NCBI GenBank assembly: GCA_023053545.1
Contig: JAKZAN010000005.1
Span: 8,308,001-8,372,000 of the forward strand
Direction: 5' to 3'
Length of the DNA stretch: 64,000 bases
DNA from: Lepidurus packardi
Lineage: Eukaryota; Arthropoda; Branchiopoda; Notostraca; Triopsidae
In this document: piece by piece, positions 35,301 through 47,380 of the stretch
Layout of the letters: the number at the start of each line of letters is the position of its first letter
How positions within the stretch are numbered: the first letter of the stretch is position 1
Notes under the pieces: model-generated
Database searches by the model: none
The model's input: the letters and a program-made list of their open reading frames with translations, nothing else
Told to the model about the DNA's origin: nothing
Made by a program: the position numbers and the translations under genes

Positions 35301-37860
35301 TGGAAAGAAACCCAGCTAAGTTTGGGGTTAGTTATATGTTGTGGGTTAATGGCAATGGCTGATGGCTCCTCTAGGCTTTTTTCCCTGAAGCTGCAGACCT
35401 CCATATACCTGCAACAATGGGCGCTTTTGGGCACCCAGAGCAAAAGTGTCCATTTTGCTTGGCGCTATGGGTGCTCACTTTGGGTGGCTTTTTGGGACTC
35501 TTGGTGGCTTTCTGTCTCTACTCACCGCAGCACAGCTTTTCCAATTGGTCCATAATAATGGAATACTGTGTTACTACACTCTACTATTCTGGTGGTGAAG
35601 AAGAAAAAAAATAAAGAAAAAAGGTTGACGAAACACAAGTATTTCCCACCAAGTGCGCGGGAATGCACAGCCCAGCTGAGGAAACCCGAAAAAGCCTCGC
35701 TACATTTGCTGTGTCAACGTTTGACCACCTTCGCCACGTTTTATGGCACCGACAAGTTCAATGCAAAAGGCGACCCTATAATGGCTTTATGGATGCTGGT
35801 TATTGTCCTGAGAAAACCGAGCCGAACACAATCCCGCACGGTTTACACCGAGAGACCAGCCACAAAGCCTGTGTGGTTCCCTGCTCGTTTTTCGTTATTT
35901 CACTTTACTGAGACAAGAAAAAGAGACCAAAAATGGAATGTGCGTTGGAGTCTCCGCAGTATAGTGTTGAATTTTTTGTGTTTTTTTGTGTGGGAATTTA
36001 TCTAAGAGAATGATCCGGGGGTTTGGACTGGAAAAGGGGGTGGGGAGACTGTGTATATCCTGGAGTGGAGGTAATAGCGTGGGTGACATTGGAGCTACCA
36101 ACCCTCATTAAGTTTCTCTTCTGGGATACTTGAAGTACAAGCGGGAAGATGAGCCCACCCGCAAGACCTTTTTATAGCAGAGGATACATGGATATCATAC
36201 TAGCGACGGGGTTGTAAAACCCACGGAAACGAATACTTTTAATTGATTCTGTAATTCAACGCCCTCTTTACGTTTTTATACTTTTAAGAAAACGAAAAAC
36301 CGTTTTGGGGTAAAAAGGTCAGACAAGAAAATACCTCAAATTCTTTCCCATAAAAATCGCTGCGAGTTTTTCTAATTTCTTCCGCTGACTTAAAAAAAAA
36401 TCGTTTCCTTCCGCAAGCCAATTCCACATGAAACTCTTCCCTACTTTCCCGTCTTCGATATTCTGGCGAAATTCCTAATACGGGTAAATGGGCTCTCGTT
36501 TCGGGTTAATTATCCTACGTTTGAGCCCTGTCAAGTCTGTGTATGGGTCTTGGGTGACTCTTTAAGGACAAGCCACATGTGAGGTCTCTAGTGTCGGAAG
36601 TGTTAATGAAGAGGTTGGCCATTGTTAACAACCCGTGCCGACCTCACACGACGGTCCACGACTGTCGCCCACTCGCACATCGAATTTCTGAATTAAAAGT
36701 GCCCGTAGCATGATTACAGCTTCCTTTTATTTAATGAAATAAAAGCGACCTCCAAGCACCAAGAAACAACAAAAAAGGCCGTTTTATGGCAACAAGGCAA
36801 AACGGAGTTGGATAGAATGTAACGGTCATCAGCCCGATCTTCTGCGTCCCATTGTTGCTTACCACATTCCAACACGTAGTCATCAACTTTTCATGTCCCA
36901 AAGAGCCAGACTTTTATTTTGTTTTATTTTCTTGAGCCCATGTATCGAATTAATTTATCATCTAGTTAAACCTTCGCTTTCTGGTGTGCTGCTCCTAAGC
37001 CCAAAAAGGACTGTATATAATACAGCTGGCATGGGTGCCTCCTTGAAAAGCCTCAGAGCAGGCCAGTTGATGAGGTTCGGGTTGATGATGATGATGCTAG
37101 AACAGAAGGATCCAGGCGGTCAACCAAGCTTGCACGAACCCGTTGTCCTGTTGATAGAATTACGAAAAAGAGCTGTAACTAATTTGAACACCCACCTTGT
37201 CACACACAAAAACTCTCCCCAAATTGAACCTCCGTGGCTTGTAAGACTCGATGAAAAGGCTCCCTGAGAAAAAAAAGCTTCGTATGAAGCAACCACAAAA
37301 CGGAGATAATTTTTTTCTTTCTTTTTTGGTATCTTTTCAATTGGGTTTCATTAATAAGAATGTTGCCGGGCCTTTTTTTATTCCTAGTTTTTTTTTTCCT
37401 TTTCTTAAGTATTATTCTTTTCACACGGTGGATGTCTCTTCAGATTAATTTCTCTACATTTCAATAGGATTGCTTGGAAACAGTTTGTGAGTTTGTGACT
37501 GGACAATAGCGTCAAGTCCCAAATGCTTTTTCTGGTGGTATTCTTGGTATAAAGGAACGTTTTCGAGCTGAGTAATTGCAGTCAAACGTCCAATTTGCCA
37601 AGGGGCCTTTTACAACGTTGGTGGTCTGCAGCACCCAGCGCTTACAAACGATCGACGTAACACTAACAACGCTCTCATAAAAAAGGAGAAATGTTTTTTA
37701 AGACCGTGAAGAAAATGAAACATTGCTCTCCCACCATCTTCATCATGAACGCAGGCGACTCACTAGTCTACTAGCTCTGGGTGCTAACTCCTCAGGCAGC
37801 TTTTGTGTGTATAGAGAACTTTTGGCCCGCTAGAGCGACTTAAAAAAAGAAAAATAATAA

Positions 37861-37880
37861 GAGAGAGAGAGAGAGGGAGG
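37861..37880. repeat. GA microsatellite, GAGA-factor type
   Basis: A run of GA dinucleotides ending GGGAGG, followed by poly-A blocks. GA runs can bind GAGA factor near Polycomb-regulated loci, but a plain microsatellite is equally likely. Confidence 0.6.
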
Positions 37881-40800
37881 TAAAAAAAAAAGTAAAAAAA
37901 AAGGGCTTTTGTTACCCAGGACATGAATAGTGGATTCTCTTCAAATAAGCTTGATGACCTTATATCTTAGCATGACTGCTATATACATATCTCTTTTCTT
38001 CTTCTTAACAGGATGTTTGATGTTTGCTGTATGATGCTGTACAGCCACCAGGATAAACTGCGTAACTGTCCTGGAAAAGTCCGCGACGGAATCCCAAGGA
38101 AGCTCAAGGATGTTTCGTTTACGAAGGTTTTTGTGCCGGTAATGAGAAGGAATTCGTGAGTTGCTTAGACTCTTTAATGTTTCCCTAAATGTCCCCCAAA
38201 GTGACGCAAAAGCTGTCTTAAGGGGAATACTTGGAATGCTTCGAAGCCGCTTATTACAATTCCGAAAGTCTCGAACGGCGGGAACTGTATAGGAAGTGCG
38301 CTGGCCAATTTCGAATTTTTCTTGCTAATTGGATGAGGAGAAGCATAGCATCGCATTCCTTTTACAACCGTGAGACAAGCATTTGGTTCCTGTAATGCTG
38401 CACGTAAATCCGAGGCGTCGTCTCAGAGCTAACATATCGTGAGAGGGTTGTCGCTTCGTTGTGACATGCGTTTGGCAATGACTCGACATCACTGGCTTTT
38501 GACCAAATGCACATCGAAATGATAGGGACTTGTCAAAATGCCGGTTCAGCGGTTAAACGCTATAAGACCACGCCTTCTTTTCTTTGGGTCCAGGTGAAGG
38601 TAAACTCTATTGATTGAGGGGTAAAGGCAAGGGTGAGTTTGTTTTGTATACAAGTTTTTAGGCAGTTTTTGTGAGGTGCCGTCAACGCTAAGTTTTTTGT
38701 CGACATTCCAGGACGAAAGGTATTCTAATAATCGTGCTGGGAGTATATGCAAAGAGAAAAAACTCGGATGCACGATTTCCATTCGTCATGCAAATGACTG
38801 TTTTTATGAGAAGCATTAGCGTCGCTGTCTCGGCTCACTTTTTTTGTGCTTTGTTTTGACATCATAACGCACATCACGATGTCACAGCATGGTCCGGAAG
38901 AATAACTTGAAATGTGTGAATATTTTCCGAACAGGTATTTTCTTGAACTGTCAAAACCGTGACATTCTTCAGGTCGTGGAAACCTGACCGTCGGTTTCAG
39001 GCGCGGCTGAGGCGGTGGCAATAACAATAAGGATCAAGTTGACTTGTTAGTTAATCCCCTTGGAACCTTCAATTGCCTCAACATACCGCCGTTTAAAGCT
39101 TCCATTTGTACCCGACTCTAATCCAGTTAAAAGAAAAGGGAAAAGCTAAGCTAGACAGGAAAGCGACAGAAAAAGAACATTTACAATCGTTGCTTCTTTT
39201 TATTTAGTGTCTTTGGTCTGCAGTTCAGAAAGTCCCCTCAACTTTTATTAAATTAGAACTTGCTACTTAAATCAGTTCATATAGTTCAAATCAGTTAAGT
39301 TCTTTTACCTTTCTGGCATGGTTACGTTAAAACTTATTGCGTTAATTTTCTGTAACGAAAAACCTAAGTTTAAAAAACAAAAGTGCGACGTTTTTCTTTT
39401 TCTTTATTTTCCATCTACAAAATACATTCGAGAGTTTGACACTCGGTGCCTCAGGACCCCTTTATTCAGTTCTATTCAAAGTCCGTGAACAAATTTCCAG
39501 GGCGAGTCTCTTCTCCTTTATGGGTTTTTATAATTAGTTCAGTTAGTGGTTCAGCTCATTAAAAGCCCTAATTGTACCAGGTGCCCTGCTGCTATTTGCA
39601 CAATTTACCTTCTTTTCTCTTATTTTTCCTTTTTTTCCCTTGTTCGGAAGCGTTTGCTAGTAAACATTGGGGAAAGTTTCTCGTGTTAGAGCAGGGAGTA
39701 GCGCGTAAACTCAATTTATAGGATTAATCTATTAATCCATATGTATTTCATTTTTATGTTTTTTTGGTTAGTGTGGTCTTTCCTCGAGCACAGGTTAAGT
39801 AGTTGGACGAAAAAAGGGCTTCGTTGTGAGGTGTTCTTTGTGAGGTGGTTCTATTTTTTTGTGCCGATGTGGTGCGACGGCGTAAGGAAAGCAACATTTT
39901 GCCTGCACGCGAGTAAACGGGACAGAGGAAAATGGTATATCTATATATATAGCTAGCTATATGTATACAGGTTGTGTGGGTATCTACCTACGTGTGTGGT
40001 CTGAAAAACGTTGACTGTATTGCAGTTACGGGAAAACAAATTAGCGCTCGTTTCGCAGGCTATGGCCACTGTCACGTCTCTCGTTGTGGGGTTAGTGGCT
40101 ACCGTGCAAGGCATATAATTATGGTACTCGTCTTGATTGGGGAAGCTATTGAGAAACCTTGCCGTGCACCAAACGACAGCAGGCGAATAGCACCTTGGCT
40201 TTTGAAACCCTCTGATTTTTCATGTGGAGACTTGATCTCGGTTGTAGTCGTACACTTATCACTACAACTCTTACAAAAAAACAGATTTTCTGTTGCCCAA
40301 AAAGTGTCCTTGCAAAAAGAATTCAGCGAATTAGTATTCTAAAGGCATCATATAGCTTTTGGTTCTTAATGGGCTATTTCCCGAGAGCGAACGGAAGAAT
40401 ATATCCGTTCGTTCAGCTGGTCAGAGACAAAAACGAAAAAGCTGCCATCTATTGCAAGCTTTTTTAGTATGGCTGTTGTTTTCGTATGGGGAGAAATTCG
40501 AACCGAATTGAAAAGTGGGGTAGGAAATGACATTTGAGCCCAAAATTTCTTGAGAGAACAATAAAAGGGTATTGAATTGCTACAAAGTGTCTTACGTCAC
40601 GTTACCGATACGTAGGTATACGTTTGGGTGGCCGCCCCTTCTAACAATAATTACATTGTCACATTCGTTCTGGTTACTATAAAGATGGATGAGATTGGGA
40701 TGTTAAAGTAAAAACAGAAACCCAACTCACACGTGAGACCACACACAGCAAAAGTTCAAGCTTTCCGGAGTAATCGTCTGTTCCCAGCAAAAAACTTCTC

Positions 40801-41374
40801 TTATGCATCCTAGAGAGGAAATCATCCTAGACCTGCCATAGGAGGGAAGAAGAAATCCATCTTCGTTATTCGCCTTGGCTTCATCAATCTTCTGCTCTTC
40901 TGTTTTTATACACAGAAAATGTACCGCTCATTTGGGGGCCAACTATTACATGACTAAGTGTGTATTCTAATCAAGCAGGCCTTTTATTCTTGAGTTTATG
41001 GTGCATTGAAACAAAAAACACACAAAAACGAGCGTACACCAACGTGCGTCCGTTTCTCAATCAGCTGTACATACAGCTTTTCATTACCTCTCTCTTGATA
41101 GATAGATCAATATACGTATATAGATGGACACAGATGTATAAATAGATACATTTTAAAAGTAGTGAGCTTTCCTAAACGTGTACATAAAACTCAGTTTGCT
41201 TACCAAGCCTGTAACGACAACCCTATCAGTATTGATACTGTATTTGTAACGTTACGTCTAGCCCGTCTTGCCTATGTAACCTAACGAGAAATGTAAATTC
41301 TTTATTGTTTTGTTTCCACAGGAGGCTGTGTCCAAGTCTTTTTGCACAGTTTACCTGAGCGGTTGTATGGAAGG

Positions 41375-41668
41375 TTAAACACACTCCGAAGTGCATCCTT
41401 CCATGTTATACCTCCCATGATCGTCAATCGTCATAATCATCAAGTCATGGTCTTCTCTCGTACCTTGCTGCGAGGGCGTACCGGTCAAATTCAAACCTTG
41501 ATAGTTTTCCTCGCTGATGGTGTGCAATTCCTTTGGGTGAATCCCACTGGTTCTTACAACGCCTATGGAAGTTACGGGGGGCTCCGGAACAACTCTCCGG
41601 GACCTGAAGAACGGAGGTGCAGTTTTTGAATTCGGAACCCCCTCATTGTTACCACCAGCCAAGGGACC
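41375..41668 (-). CDS. candidate C-terminal exon, unrecognised protein
   Basis: On the - strand an acceptor-like sequence (TTTGTTGTTAAG, ending 41669) opens a frame of about 97 codons that stops at 41375 and ends in CTSECV. The stretch is more GC-balanced than its surroundings and the translation is hydrophilic (for example ELHTISEENYQGLNLTGTPS), as for a cytoplasmic tail. Against it: the + strand is also open through the same bases after its own acceptor-like TTTCCACAG (41319), I recognise no family, and I find no convincing upstream exon beyond a short open piece ending in a donor-like CCCAG/GTAACA near 41815. It may be coding on one strand or chance. Confidence 0.25.
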   Translation of the reverse strand, partial: GPLAGGNNEGVPNSKTAPPFFRSRRVVPEPPVTSIGVVRTSGIHPKELHTISEENYQGLNLTGTPSQQGTREDHDLMIMTIDDHGRYNMEGCTSECV

Positions 41669-43097
41669 TTAACAACAAACCTGAAATCTTCTCGTCCGCC
41701 CCTATAGCGTGATGGATGACCGCCTGGCAGCCATTATCCCAAAACTCGCTTTTGGCTCTTCTTCTCTCTCGCTCTCTCCGTTTCATGGTCTGCACACCTG
41801 GCTTTGTTACCTGGGCCAATCCAACGTGTAGAGTTAGAGCCGCCCTGGCAGCGTTACAAGAACTCGGAGGGGGTCTGTAGAGCCGCCAATCACCACCTTG
41901 GTCAACCACTATCATGAGCGTCGTTAGAACCTCGTCATTACAGTGGCCAACATGAGGTTAAGGAGAGGGAAGAGAACGGATGCTGTTTGTTGGAAGACTT
42001 TTGTGTTATTCCAAGGCTCCGAAAACCGCGTCAAAAGCCTTTTAAACCTTGGCTACTTGGCTACAAGCTTTTGTAGATACGTCTGTATATTGTCCGCCTA
42101 CAAGTTACTGTTAAATGTAACTTTTTGTTAGCCTTTTTCCGACTCTACTTGGCCTATTATTACCGGAAGGTTAAACAAGCTTTTCACTGTGCAAAAAGCG
42201 ACCACAAACGAAAAATCCTTTGCTTTATCCAAGGAAAAAGAAACAGAAATGGGGTGGTAGAAGAGGAAGAAGGTAATATAGTTTTGGTCTGTGTCCAGTA
42301 AAATGTAATACGAGTTGGACATGCTATTTCTTGCTGCTCCTATATTGTCACATTTATGCATATTCGTTCTGCTGGTTGAGGTTTTCCGCCAAGTTCCATC
42401 TTTAACGACGTTCCTCACGTACTTATTATCCGCTTGGTAAATTGGCGTAGGACCTTTTTCCATACCATCCTATTTGAGCTTAGGATTTATGAACCTCCAA
42501 AGTAGTTGTTTGGGCCATTTCAAAATCTGTTTTATGCATTATACCACGGCCAAGTGTGAGAAAAGTCTTTAACGAGGTGTCTCTACGAATGCCAGGCAAA
42601 TGTAGGTATTTCGCGTGCTTTTTTGCTTTGATTACTAAAAGAAACCTTATTACCACTGTGCTGTTCAAAAGGACAGTTTACTTCCTAACTTGGGGAGTTT
42701 AGAATCTTAGAATTGGAAGATTAGAATCTTCCAAAGCCATTCAAGAAAAGTATGCATCGTAATGAGAAAATCTTACGCTGAACAAGATGAGGTATGAACT
42801 GAGCCTTTAGTTATTCAATCATAAGAAAACATGCAACAAGCGTTCAGGAAAACAATGACGTCAGTTGGGGAGGTTTTGAAAGCTTCATTACCATGCAAGA
42901 TCCTCGCCTCGTTAAGACTCGTTGCTGGGATATGCCACTTACTTTGTAAGTTTCTCCAAAGAGCTGTCCGCTATTCTCCGTTTCGCTATAATGATGAGAC
43001 GGCTTCTCTTCTTTGATTCTTCGAAACAGCTTTTGCTCTGAGCCATAGCAACATAGCAACCAAGCAAGTTTGCGGCTGTGGTCCAGGTGATGAGGTA

Positions 43098-43106
43098 GAC
43101 CACCCA
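43098..43106 (+). promoter_or_regulatory. exact Gli/Ci-type site, long shared context
   Basis: GACCACCCA inside TAGACCACCCAAGTTGAG. The full 18 bp are identical at 43659, 561 bp away. Confidence 0.55.
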
Positions 43107-43658
43107 AGTTGAGACCACGCTATAAAATGCACAAGCAAACGTTACCAAACCCCAAACTAAAAAAAAGAGCTCGTGGAAAAAAAATGACGGCACGACACAC
43201 TCATCATGGTCGTGAAAAGTCAGTGTTGACCGCCGGCACCTCTTCAGGTGGACCCATGTGTGTGCATAGAGAGAGAGAGTTTGGCTGCTCCCTGGTAATC
43301 CAGGTATGAAAGACAAGTTTTCGTGGGGGCTCCGGACCGGTCGCCAAGATCCATCAGAAGGTTTTTTTCTTGAAAGTCTTTTAGGAATCCGAGGCTGTCT
43401 TTTTTTTTCTTAAAAAAAATGCTTACAAATCCATTTCATTCCTGACGCAGACTATCTTCAGTATATTTTTACTTTAAGGACCCAAGAAAAAAAGAAATGT
43501 CAAGGCGTGGATGCTTGCGGTGCCGCATTTAAGAAAGTCTTAGGGAAAAGCGCCAACGACTTTGTTGGAATTGGCGGGGCCCATCACAACATTCCACTCA
43601 CGAGGAGGCCAATGTAACAACGTTGGACACGAAAGCGAGGCACCCTTTTTGCATAATA

Positions 43659-43667
43659 GACCACCCA
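43659..43667 (+). promoter_or_regulatory. exact Gli/Ci-type site, long shared context
   Basis: GACCACCCA inside TAGACCACCCAAGTTGAG followed by CTA. The sequence outside the 18 bp is unrelated to that at 43098, so this is not a simple segmental copy. Confidence 0.55.
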
Positions 43668-45729
43668 AGTTGAGCTATCAATTATTCTGTTAACCTGCAA
43701 GTCTCTCTTTTTACGTGCCTGCCTGTGAACTCCTTCCCGGCCAGTCCCTTGTCAATAGCCCGGGCTCTTTTTGTGCTGGACTAACTCTCTGTGGACCAGC
43801 TTTCCTGCGGAACGCAAACAAGCTCAAACGATCATGTTTTTTTAGCTGGTGCGGCGTAAAAAGTTGTTATTTCTGTTTCTAAACTTCTTCCTTACTTTCG
43901 TTCTAAATCCTTAGCTTGAGAACAGCGAGTTTCTCGGAAATTGATACAAAAAGAAAAGGAAGAGCTGTGTAAGTTTTTAAGTATTAAATTTTCGATTAAG
44001 GGTGTGAGGCAACAATAGAAATAGTTTCCTGACATGAACAAGGCTTCTTCAATGCATCCTACATGGCCCTCCCTCCCTCGAAAACAGGATTCTTTGATTA
44101 AATAGAATGTCAATTGGGTATTGTCGGACTCCCCATGCCTTCGCCATTGCGGAAGGTTTTTGGGGCTTCACCTGCCTTTTTAGCTGTGGGTGCTAAGTCT
44201 TGCCCAGCACCTTTTGCCGAATTGAAAAGGCCGGTTTCCTTTAACTTTTTAACGTGGCTCTTGTAAGGAGCCCCCTTTTGGGTCGACTATCAGCAAAAAA
44301 AGAAGCCTCTCTATAGCACCCAAGCCGTTGATTGTAATGGTAGTAAGGAACAGCGAGATATAACCTCAATTCCAAAAAGGCAGAAACCTCGGTCCTTTTT
44401 AAGGAGACATGTCCCATCTCTCCCTCCAAACTAGTAAAAGCTGGCTCCGAATGGTCCAATACCTTCGGTTTGCTCCTGTATCGCCCCCCAGAAAGACAAG
44501 ATATGTGTGTGTTCACCTTATGGCTCTTTTCAGAATCCGAAGAAGCTTTTAAAGACCTCCCTGTTTGCAGAAGAATGGCATAGTCTCCTGTAGCTAATGA
44601 CAAGCTTGAGCAACATAAAAACCCGCGTTGACTTTGTCCAGATAATACGCGTCTCCTACTTCCGCCGTATAATCGACGAATTTATGGCGCGAGAGCAGCA
44701 GCAATGGATTCCAACTGTAACTAAGGTATACATAGGGCAAGTCAGAATGCTTTAACTATGGAGAAAACTGTATATTCCACCCCAATGCGTGCTTAAATGT
44801 AGTAGCCAAAGCCCAAGGATCTTTTTTCAACCTCCCCAAACGGTAAAGGAAGGTTCTTTTTCGTATCAGATTCATTGAAGATATCCCGCAGTGTCAAATT
44901 TCGGTGGCATGCCCCAGACCGATTTGGTTCTTCTTGCTTGTACTAGCACCCTTGATGTTTGTACCATTACCCTTTTTTTTAGAAGTGTATGGCCAGGGTT
45001 GTATTCGGAATACTCCCGACGAGTTGCCGTCATAGAAGCTGCTGTCCTAAGAGCAATGAAGCCGATTTCCATTAATTTGACTTTCATCCCCCCTCTTTTC
45101 CTTGTTCTTTTCTTTTTTCCCTCTTGACATGCAGCGGAATAACTGTGCTACTCGGGTTCAGCACGGTATTCCACGAAGCAAGGTTGAATTGCTAGAAAAA
45201 TAAAGAGGGAAAAAATACGAGCTGGAACAAAACACCCCCTACAGCTTAATTTGAGGCTAAATCAACCTGCAACTTAAGGAACCCATGTCTATCCCCCAGA
45301 ACGCCCCAAGTTATATCTTGACACGCAGACATGATGAGGACCAATGCTTTCGATGGTATTCACACAAACTGGCAAACAGTTTTTAAACTCACCTTTTTAA
45401 TTTTCTACGTCGCTCTCAAGTGTTTCCAGAGGTGGATTTTCGGGCCAGCGAAGGAACGAAAACGGCCCGGAGCCCCCCCCTACCAGCACCTTAAAAGCAC
45501 CCTGTGATGAGCCCATCGCGGGTAAAAGCCAAGAAATTTCCAACTTTCGGACGCCGGGATTGGAAAAGTTAATAACACACGAACCCTCCCGCAGGTTGTC
45601 ATGCATATCTCAAAAATTTGTCCCGTGGGCCGTCTCAAACAAGGCCAAAAGCTTCGACGAAAAGCGACAAGCATCTCGAACTTGGCATTCTGTTGAAGTC
45701 ATCTTGACAGGCACTTCATTAACGGTTCC

Positions 45730-45905
45730 AGATAAAAACCAAACCCAAAAAATCGAATAGAAATAAAAATCAAATAAAACCGGATAGAAATGTAAAAGAA
45801 TCGAATCGAAATCAAATAGAATCTAATTTAAATAGAATATAATAAAACATAATAGAAGAAGAATGGAATAGAATGGAATCGAACAGGAATACAAAAAACA
45901 GCGCT
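45730..45905. repeat. A-rich degenerate pentamer tract
   Basis: Many variants of GAATAGAA, AATCGAAAT and AAATAGAAT follow one another over about 170 bp. It is simple-sequence DNA that has decayed, with no open frame. Confidence 0.7.
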
Positions 45906-46423
45906 CTTTGGAAGAATCACAAAGGACGCGTTTTGTAAAATCGAAAGCCGAAACGAGAGTTGTATTTAAGGAGAAACTCAGTGAGATAAGGTCTTTTTTC
46001 GTTAGCAGTTACTCATTAGCAAGACCATTAGCGAGAGTCGAGGGTGTGATGGAGTTGGAACTTATGATTTACAATCTCCGTTTCAACCCCTGCTTGTGGT
46101 GGTCGCAGTTAAGGCCTTGGAGAACCAGCAGGACTTAGCTTACAGGGGGAAACCTGTATACGTTTTCTTGGTGGAAAAAAAAATAAATATTTTTTTCTTC
46201 GCTTGAGAGCTGTGGGTGCTCCTGCTTTGTTTTCCGCTCTGGTAGGCTTGCTATGTTATCTTGTACCTGAAGCGCTTGCCTATCTGTCCAAACCAGCCTT
46301 AGTGTACGCGTGAGACGAGGAAGGTCGAATGCCAAATGCCTGAATTGAATTTTAATTTGGAAGCTAACAGCATTTCTGTGCTGCCATGGCCATGCCAGAC
46401 CTCCCACGTTTTCCTCAACGGCA

Positions 46424-46440
46424 CCCCCCCCCCCCCCCCC
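46424..46440. repeat. homopolymer C17
   Basis: Seventeen C in a row. The exact length is likely unreliable in any assembly. Confidence 0.9.
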
Positions 46441-47365
46441 AACTTTCGGAACCCCATCATTTGAAAAAAGGGGTCACCCTTATCATTATTCCTGGTAGCA
46501 CCCAACTCGGCCTGGTGTAGCAATCGGTGCACATTAACATCGCTAACAACCCATCTTCGAAATTGGAAGGGATCTCTTCGTTAACGTTTTCGGGGGTCTG
46601 TTTGGTGTGTATTCCAAGTAAACTTTCGATGACTGTGATGATGCTCGGAGGCCTTTTTTCTTACCTTCATGTTCGGAAAAGACTTTTAACAATGTAATGC
46701 GCATCCACAACTTCTACAAGCTATAAGGGGTGGAGTTTTGTAAAGGTATTCGAAACTTGGGACTTGTTTGACTTCGGGGGGTAAGCGATTGCCTATTGCT
46801 GGGTCGTTTGTTGTCCCAAGGGTGCTGTTGCATGTCGAAACGGGGAGGCTTTTCCACCAACAAAGCTTTTAAAGCTCATTATGTGTTCACGGAGAAGGCT
46901 TTTGTAACATTTTCAAATAGGCTAACGGCGTTAACAATGGCGTGTTTGGGGATCCGCATACTGGTGGATGAAGCTTCTAAATTGTTTAGTGAGCCTTGTC
47001 AGACGAAATATTGCGTCCCAGCCCCTCTTTTTGCATATGAGCATTCGAAAATTGTAGAGATTCAGGTAAAATACTGACTGCTTCCAATGGAAAACTAACT
47101 ATGCCTCGCTACTCCCATTATCATCGGCACCCTTTGGAGCTTGGGCCACCGCGGGAAATTGACAGATTGGAAAATGACGACAGCGACAATGACAACGACA
47201 AAACGAGCCCCAGCTCTTTCGAGAACTCATTTGCCGTTTAAAAGGTTTGCTTCCAAACCGCTAATTGTCGTTTATGGACCATAGCAAAACTGATGGAATG
47301 CTAGGGAAATATTTGGGTCTCCAGATTTAGCATTCAGAGGAAAGTGGCACGTTTTGGTATGCAGC

Positions 47366-47380
47366 TCAACTTGGGTGATC
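47366..47380 (-). promoter_or_regulatory. diverged Gli/Ci-type site
   Basis: On the - strand GATCACCCAAGTTGAGCT, which matches the 43659 copy at 17 of 18 positions. The one change (C to T) is inside the core. Confidence 0.35.

Larger units (their letters stand above)
27191..41318. other. gene-poor region upstream of inv
   Basis: About 14 kb without a recognisable protein or RNA gene. It contains the 246-bp tandem duplication (27692-28113), one exact Gli-type site (29348) and a one-mismatch site near 32047, a GA run (37861), and many poly-T/poly-A stretches. Open frames up to 181 codons (28509-29054) and 145 codons (35568-36005) lack domains, have low-complexity ends and are treated as chance. 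Confidence 0.5.
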
